A stretch of DNA of 64,000 nucleotides from Plantago ovata. Its lineage: Eukaryota; Streptophyta; Magnoliopsida; Lamiales; Plantaginaceae. Under the pieces are notes generated by a model, which saw only the letters and a list, made by a program, of their open reading frames with translations, did no database searches and had not been told where the DNA came from. The DNA is taken from assembly GCA_028274465.1 (NCBI GenBank), contig CM051456.1, positions 125,380,880 through 125,444,879 of the forward strand, read 5' to 3'. The stretch's first letter is position 1. Each line of letters begins with the position of its first letter. Shown here in pieces: positions 57,993-64,000 of this stretch. Made by a program: the position numbers and the translations under genes.

Positions 57993-60900
57993 TCACAACC
58001 ATGCTGGATTTTTGAGAGGTGTAACAACTGCCTTCACTTGCAGGTAGTTCTTTAAACTGTATTCTCCCTTTTCCCTTCCAATTCCACTCATCTTATAACC
58101 ACCAAAAGGAATTGCGGCATCAAATATGTCAAAGCAGTTGATCCACACTGTGCCGGCTCTCAATGCCCTCATCAAGGTGTTAGCAGTCTCAAGATTTTGA
58201 GTAAATACGCCAGCTGCAAGACCATACTGGCTGCTGTTTGCCCTCTTAATCACTTCGCCAAGGTCCCTGAGATACCAAAGCAAAGTTACTAACATCATTA
58301 CAAAGTTAAGGATGGCCTAATTGTGAAACAACCTGCACGTTAGGAGGATTAGATGCGAGTATTTGGTAAACGTTTAAGGAGCGCTGTGTAATTCTGTGGG
58401 GGTGTGATTTTTCAAAACATGTAGAGGACAGAACTGATATCTTACTTGAACTTCAATACGGTTTGCACGGGACCAAATATCTCATCACTAGCAATTAGCA
58501 TATCATCCTGCATTAAAACAATACAAAAAGTATTACACTTGTTTAGCAGTGAAGATTCGCAAAGTCATGTCATGTTTGTCAAGAGACTTCAACTAAATCG
58601 AGGTGAAACCTTGACATTAGAGAAAACAGTTGGTTGAACATAGTAGCCTCTCGAGCCAAGTCTATCACCCCCGGTTTCCAGGGTAGCTCCAGCTTCAGAA
58701 CCCAGCTTGATGTATTTGAGGATCTTGTTAAACTGTTCTTCATCAATCTAATTGTACAACGCGGAACAGGCATGATCAATAGCTCAACTGAGCTGCTATT
58801 TATTTAGATTGAAGGGTAAAAAAGGAGTAGCTCAACCCGATGAAATCAATTGCAAAATTACCTGTGGACCTTGTTCTATGCCCGCCTTGAATGGGTCACC
58901 AACACTACGTTTTAAGGCACGTGCCTTTGCTTTCTCTACAAATTCATCATGAACTTTTTCATGGACAAATGTCCGAGAGCCAGCACTGCAACATTGTCCC
59001 TGCAGCACACAGATGTTTCAGTATCCGAATAACAAGACCTCCCTCAATTAATAAAAACTTGACAGCAGCAAAACCTGGTTGAAAAATAGAGCCATGTGTG
59101 CCAGCTCAACCGCTTTGTCCACATCAGCATCCTCGCAAACTATGAAAGGTGATTTTCCTCCAAGTTCCAGAGTTACCGACTTCAGGTTGCTCTCGGCAGC
59201 CAATTTAAGAACAATTTTGCCTGTTTCTGTTGAACCAGTGAAAGCAATCTGCAAATAGCACATTTAGAGTCTTGAATATCAACATTTATGCGTACAAGCT
59301 AAACCATGTGTAATTTGTGGTCAGCTAACAATGTGATACTTCGATGTTTGAGAATTAAGAGAAACAACCTAACAACGTGCTTGTTCACCAGACGAGCAGA
59401 TAAATTCATAGTTAAGCACAATACTTGGTGAACTTTCCCATATTGAGCAAGTCCCCAACATAAAATATCATTGCTCAGTGCTCACATTACATGCATGCAG
59501 AGTAAGAAATTCCAGTTGAGTTACCTTATCCACATCCATGTGGCTGCAAAGAGCAGTACCAGCTGTAGGTCCAAAGCCGGAAACAACATTCAGGACACCC
59601 TCAGGGAGGCCAGCCTGTCCATATGCAAAATTTCACAAGTGAAAATCAGTGTTTCGAAAACGACAGAGTCAATTATTTTGTTGACTCTACATTGAAATTA
59701 TCCCAAGTGACACTTCATACATAGTATATGAATGAGAAGGGAGATATTCACCTCATGGAATAATTTTGCCACAAGGAGTGCAGACAATGGTGTCTGTTCA
59801 GCTGTTTTCAAAACAACGGTGTTCCCACATGCCAGTGCAGGGCCAACTTTCCAAGCAAACATCAGAAGCGGAAAGTTCCATGGGATAATTTGGCCAGCTA
59901 CACCAATAGGTTCGTGCAGAGTTTGGACGTGATGAGGCCCATCAGCTGGAAGCGTCATGCCGTGAATCTTGTCAGCCCATCCTGCAATATACATTAAGAA
60001 AGATTCAAAGCGAAGAACATTTCTTCATTCACTTTATTCATGTTTTCAGGGACCTACCAGCATAGTAACGGAACATGTGGACAACCATTGGTACTTCCAT
60101 TTTAGCAGACTGTTCATACAGCTTGCCATTGTCCCAAGTTTCAAGTGCCGCAATCTCATCATTATGCTTTTCGAGCAGGTCAGCAAACCGCAGCATGATC
60201 TTCTGCCTCTCCTGAAAGTATTAACAAATATATAATAAGCATGTGCCAAAAGAATGAACATCCCATTGACTTGAGGGGCTATCTAGCACCAAAAAAGTTG
60301 TTATGCCCATCATAATGAGGGAGAAGTTGAAATGAGTTTAGGAAAAGAAATTACATATGCAGTCATTTTCGGCCATGGGCCTTCATCAAAAGCTTTACGA
60401 GCAGAAGCAACTGCCCGGTTGATATCTTCTTTATCACCTTCAGCTACATTTGCAATGACTTCCCCAGTCCTAGGATCCAAAGTCTTGAAAGTTTTCCCTG
60501 ATTCAGAATAACTTCAAGAGTCAGCTGCTCAGGCAATACAAGAGATGTTAATGTAGATAACATAAGATTACTATCCATTTAGGTATCCGCCCCCTAAAAT
60601 TTAAAAAATGATTTTTTTATATGTAAGATTATCGATTTTTTCAGAACAATAATCATTTATACTGTAGTTTCACTTTCACCCCAAACTTCAAATCCCCTGA
60701 CCGCAGCAAGCACCTAACTAGCCTGATATTATATAAAAATAAAAGAAGCAAACCTGAGGCAGCATCAACAAATCGACCATTGATGAGAAGCTGATCATAT
60801 TGAACGCTAACTGATGGTTTGATCGGGTCCTCAAGAGCTGCTGCGGCTGTGCCGTATCTGCAGACTCCTCTGCCAAGATGATATTGTTTTCCTGCACAAA

Positions 60901-61161
60901 CAAATTATTTACTCATAAAAATCCTTAGCCAGCTCAAGAGAGTCACATGGTTACAAGAACATAGGCCTTATTAGCTAAACCACTTCACAACAACCATATT
61001 ATCAGGCCTAATCTCAAGTTCTCAACATACTTAATTTAACCAACCCCAAAACTATTATTTAAAAAAAAAAAAAAGATGATATGAGTAGAAATAGTAGTAC
61101 CTCCACGAGAAAGCAGGGGAAAGGAACGGGAAAGGAGAGATGAGACTCTACGAGACGCCAT
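57993..61161 (-). CDS. ALDH2B: Mitochondrial aldehyde dehydrogenase ALDH2B, copy 2
   Basis: Eleven exons matching copy 1 in length one by one: 61161-61101, 60891-60754, 60497-60355, 60211-60058, 59981-59752, 59614-59525, 59248-59075, 58999-58862, 58747-58610, 58507-58446, 58266-57993; 533 residues. The presequence starts [20 protein letters not shown]. All NAD-binding and catalytic segments are kept, including [11 protein letters not shown] and the nucleophile in GQCCSAGSR. The Cys after the nucleophile is Ser here but Cys in copy 1 and in human ALDH2. Introns are shorter than in copy 1 (for example intron 3 lacks an about 110-bp stretch present at 53190-53300). No F-box gene lies downstream: similarity to the cassette ends at an ATC microsatellite near 57909. 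It should have the same reaction as copy 1; differences in expression or inhibitor sensitivity are speculation. Confidence 0.97.
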
Positions 61162-62334
61162 GGATGATGTGGAGTGAACAAGCTTGGAGTTGGAAATGTA
61201 AATTGACTCCTTTGAGTGATTACTCTGCTAAATACTCGCTGGAGCAGTATGTGTATGTGTATATAAAGTGGTTCAGTAGTATCATTGCATAGAATTGGAA
61301 CTAAATTAAATCAATATGCCTTAATAGAACCTGCAAAGTATATCTACTACTCGTTGTCATGATTGATGATTATATTCGGCGCTGGATAAGAATATAGGAG
61401 TAGTAGTAATTGATGAAATTGTCTATAAATAAACAAATTGTCCAGAAGACAAAAGTCACCCCCAGAAGGGGCCTGAGTGGCGGGAGTCTAGACAAAAGGA
61501 CAAACTATATATCCAGCGCCGTGGCTATCTCACTTGCAAGATTTTCCTTGCTAAATTTGGAGGAGACGCTGCAAGTTATTGACTTCTACTCTATGGACGT
61601 AGAAACTCGATGTGGCTCTCGCGTTGAATTTGCTCCTACTGGTTCTACGTGTTAGCGTTATAGACTCGACACTGAGCCCTACATATTGGTTAACTTCTCG
61701 GGTTTACCATTATTAAATTGTGATAAGTCATATGCAATATTCACTCTATAAATCTTGAGAGGGTCAGAATGAAACGATTGCAATCATACTCACCCCTTCG
61801 ATTAAGTTACCAACTGGGCTGCCCAAGGCAGGCTGGTGTAATATTCTAATACTTCCCCTTCATACACAGGTGCCAAAGTAAGCAAGTTCTAAGGGTACCT
61901 AAGAGATTGGTTCCTAAGGGAATACCAAGTTGTAAGATGTATTCAAATTGTAAACCATGTGAGCTGGTTCTAACTTCCAAGTAGATACCAGGTTTACCGT
62001 TTACCAGGAGCTCAGTTTTAAACCCAAGACTAAAATTTACAGTCGCACTCAAGAACCTGTTCGGCATTACAATTGCCAGCAAGAAATATAACATTCGCAA
62101 CAATAATAGACATTAAAAATGAAAATTCTGGAATCTGTAATTTTGCACAAGTTGTAAAGATGATCGATCTCATGTAGACAAGTTTCCATAGTTGTCACTT
62201 TTTTTCGAAAATGAAGAAGCAGCATAAGATTGATTCTACTACAAGTGAACCAGAAGAATATCCACTGTATGTAAAACTGGCCTAGACATGAGCTCATGAT
62301 CACAGTACAGGAAAAATAAGATAAGTCAAGGCCA
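61162..62334. other. ALDH2B copy 2 promoter and ICMT 3' region
   Basis: The first ~300 bp carry the ALDH upstream segment shared with 55990-56180. The rest, including a short open frame at 61410-61655, shows no recognisable gene; the part next to 62334 is probably the 3' untranslated region of ICMT. Confidence 0.4.
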
Positions 62335-62928
62335 TTACTTGACAAATGGAACTCCAGAAGGCGTCCTTAACGCATATTCTTCATACTGTGAACCAAAAAA
62401 CTGCTTCAAGTAGAACTCCTCGTACGGTATTCTTTGCTGGAAAAAGCGCCAAACAACTAATGCAAATGCAAGCGTTGAGAAAGGATTGCAGAGCATTATT
62501 TGTGTACCAACTGACCAGATGAAGAACCCACAGTAACTTGGATGCCGAACAAACTTATAAACTCCATTTGTTATCAACACATGATGGTCGTCGTGATGCC
62601 TCCTGATGAGATGAGTAAATGATCTTCCAGCAGTAATTATGGCCAACTTTCTAATTATTTCGCCAAAAATAACCAAGCAAAGCCCCACGTTGCTAATTGT
62701 CCAGTGTTCCTTTAATCCCGGGAAGAAGTATATCTCAGTTAAGTACTCTGCCACAGAACAGAGCATTGCCAGTAAATAGCTTCGGCTGATTAAAAGGGAC
62801 TTGAGAGTTACACTGTTCTTCCCGTGTATAAGAAGTGCTAGAATGTATTCAGAGGAATGGAAGAAGAAAATAGCAAAGAACATTTGACCTAACTGTCTGC
62901 ATGCCGTATAGCCGAATATTTCTGTCAT
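62335..62928 (-). CDS. ICMT: Protein-S-isoprenylcysteine O-methyltransferase (ICMT/STE14)
   Basis: Single coding exon, 197 residues, the same length as Arabidopsis ICMT. The start MTEIFGYTACRQLGQMFFAIFFFHSSEYILA matches the family; the 17 codons open upstream belong to the leader. Several membrane helices precede the catalytic C-terminal part: GEIIRKLAIITAGRSFTHLI, HVLITNGVYKFVRHPSYCGF (the RHPxYxG AdoMet/prenyl-cysteine site), and RIPYEEFYLKQFFGSQYEEY with the conserved Glu pair. The enzyme sits in the ER membrane and methylates the carboxyl group of farnesylated or geranylgeranylated CaaX proteins after cleavage; in plants it affects ABA signalling. A likely 5' UTR intron acceptor (tttcag on the minus strand) lies just before position 63016. 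Confidence 0.96.
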   Translation of the reverse strand: MTEIFGYTACRQLGQMFFAIFFFHSSEYILALLIHGKNSVTLKSLLISRSYLLAMLCSVAEYLTEIYFFPGLKEHWTISNVGLCLVIFGEIIRKLAIITAGRSFTHLIRRHHDDHHVLITNGVYKFVRHPSYCGFFIWSVGTQIMLCNPFSTLAFALVVWRFFQQRIPYEEFYLKQFFGSQYEEYALRTPSGVPFVK

Positions 62929-64000
62929 TTTCCAAAAACAAAAAAACCAAATAAATGTTTCCTCGGATAAGAAGAGCAAATTACGGGCAGTGCTAAGATT
63001 CGGATTTAAATTAGACCTGAAACAATTGGAGAGGACAAAGACATTAGAGATATCATACGAAGCTCCACGTTATTATACATATGACTCATCAATGACATTA
63101 CTGCAGTTCCTAAAAAATATAAACCAATTATCGTTGGTAAGCTTTTAGGAATCACTAATAAATAAAGCCGACGTGGAACAATGTAAATGGTAATGTCAAT
63201 GCATGCATTTCCAGTGCTACCATTCCATAAGAGAAAAATGTCTAGAGATCTATGCAGCACACACGAAACTAACGGAAACAGCTTATGTTCATAGAAGCAC
63301 ACAACGCACAAACACATGATAAATACAACCTGGATTATTCAACTCTAACAACCGAACCTTGAAGAATACGTTGTACTAAAAAACCAATCATACTATAGGA
63401 ACCTAAAAGTAAAAATCACTAGTACTAACATCAAGGTCTTCCATTTCATGAGCTTAGCTTTCTCCTTTAAAATCATCTGTAAAATATGCTCTATCTTGAC
63501 TTCTTATATGCACCAAATTAAACTCTATCGGATCGAAGCCCGAGTAAGTTAAAGATATATCATCTGGAACCAATCCTATATGTTATGTTGAAGCAAGTAG
63601 GTGACAATGACAGATAAATTGCATAGCAGACAAGATGAACACATAAATATTTCCAAATCAAAACAAAGTACTATCAGACTCTCAAAAGACCAAAACCCTA
63701 ATGAAACTAATCTGAGATTAAGCTATCTATTATTCCCAAAGGACCAAAACCCTAATGAAAGCTTAACAAAAATTCAATTAAAAAAAAAAACAAAACACAT
63801 ACCATTATGCATAAAAATTGGATCTTTTGAAACACCGTTTACCAAATTACATTTTCGCAGCAAGATTATATACTCATCTAACAGTTACCTCAAGAAAGAA
63901 ACATTATACTGGTGAATCAAGACACATAATTACAGACCAAGCTGGAACGGAAAAAAATTAAAAAATCAAAATTAAGCACTTTACCAGTTATCATGTCTTC
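62929..64000 (-). other. ICMT 5' leader, leader intron and upstream region
   Basis: From 63016 down to the ATG is probably leader exon. Sequence above it is AT-rich without coding similarity and probably holds a leader intron and further untranslated exon; its donor was not fixed. The open frames at 63006-63317 and 63601-63915 show no family resemblance. A ten-base word (accaaaaccctaatgaaa) occurs twice near 63690 and 63742. Confidence 0.4.

Overview
The window is nuclear DNA from a flowering plant, most likely a core eudicot. It has many short spliced exons with GT-AG borders and long AT-rich introns and spacers. It also has plant-only gene families (a PUB18/19-type U-box ligase, an XTH, F-box/FBD proteins, a mitochondrial ALDH2B, an LHC-like plastid protein) and typical plant transposons (Stowaway and hAT MITEs, a Mutator-like element, L1 LINE tails, solo LTRs). 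The order of plant cannot be fixed from sequence alone.

Left part (1-18 kb): a one-exon plastid LHC-like protein (minus), a Copia gag fossil, intronless PRP17/CDC40 (plus), a tRNA-Gly(UCC) (minus), and a 13-exon OTS/ULP1-type SUMO protease (minus, 8933-17186). The protease has two apparent reading-phase breaks. A degenerate LINE 3' end lies behind its promoter.

Middle (19-38 kb): seven-exon RBM25 splicing factor (plus) converges on a one-exon PUB18/19-like U-box/ARM E3 ligase (minus). A gene-poor stretch (28-36 kb) follows. At 30.8-33.9 kb it holds a run of transposons whose nesting order can be read from intact target-site duplications: a solo LTR inside a hAT MITE, a Mutator-like MITE inside a second hAT-like element, then a small hAT MITE. 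A four-exon XTH gene sits at 36.25-37.55 kb, with a long perfect hairpin about 240 bp upstream of its ATG.

Right part (38.7-61.2 kb): a locally duplicated cassette of an F-box/FBD gene (plus) facing an ALDH2B gene (minus), tail to tail. F-box copies A (39667-41333) and C (48690-50382) look intact; copy B (46355-47385) is an internal-deletion relic. Two complete 11-exon ALDH2B genes (50747-54510 and 57993-61161) remain, plus three ALDH relics (41.7, 45.7 and 47.8 kb). A 5'-truncated PPR gene, a PPR relic, a 90-bp AT microsatellite, two solo LTRs and a LINE tail have accumulated between the copies. The window ends with ICMT (minus), the prenyl-cysteine carboxyl methyltransferase.

The housekeeping genes are unrelated in pathway, apart from two splicing factors (PRP17, RBM25). 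The main biology is local duplication and decay of the F-box/ALDH pair, the layered transposon cluster, the possibly broken SUMO protease and the unexplained hairpin upstream of XTH. I found no clearly new multi-gene system.
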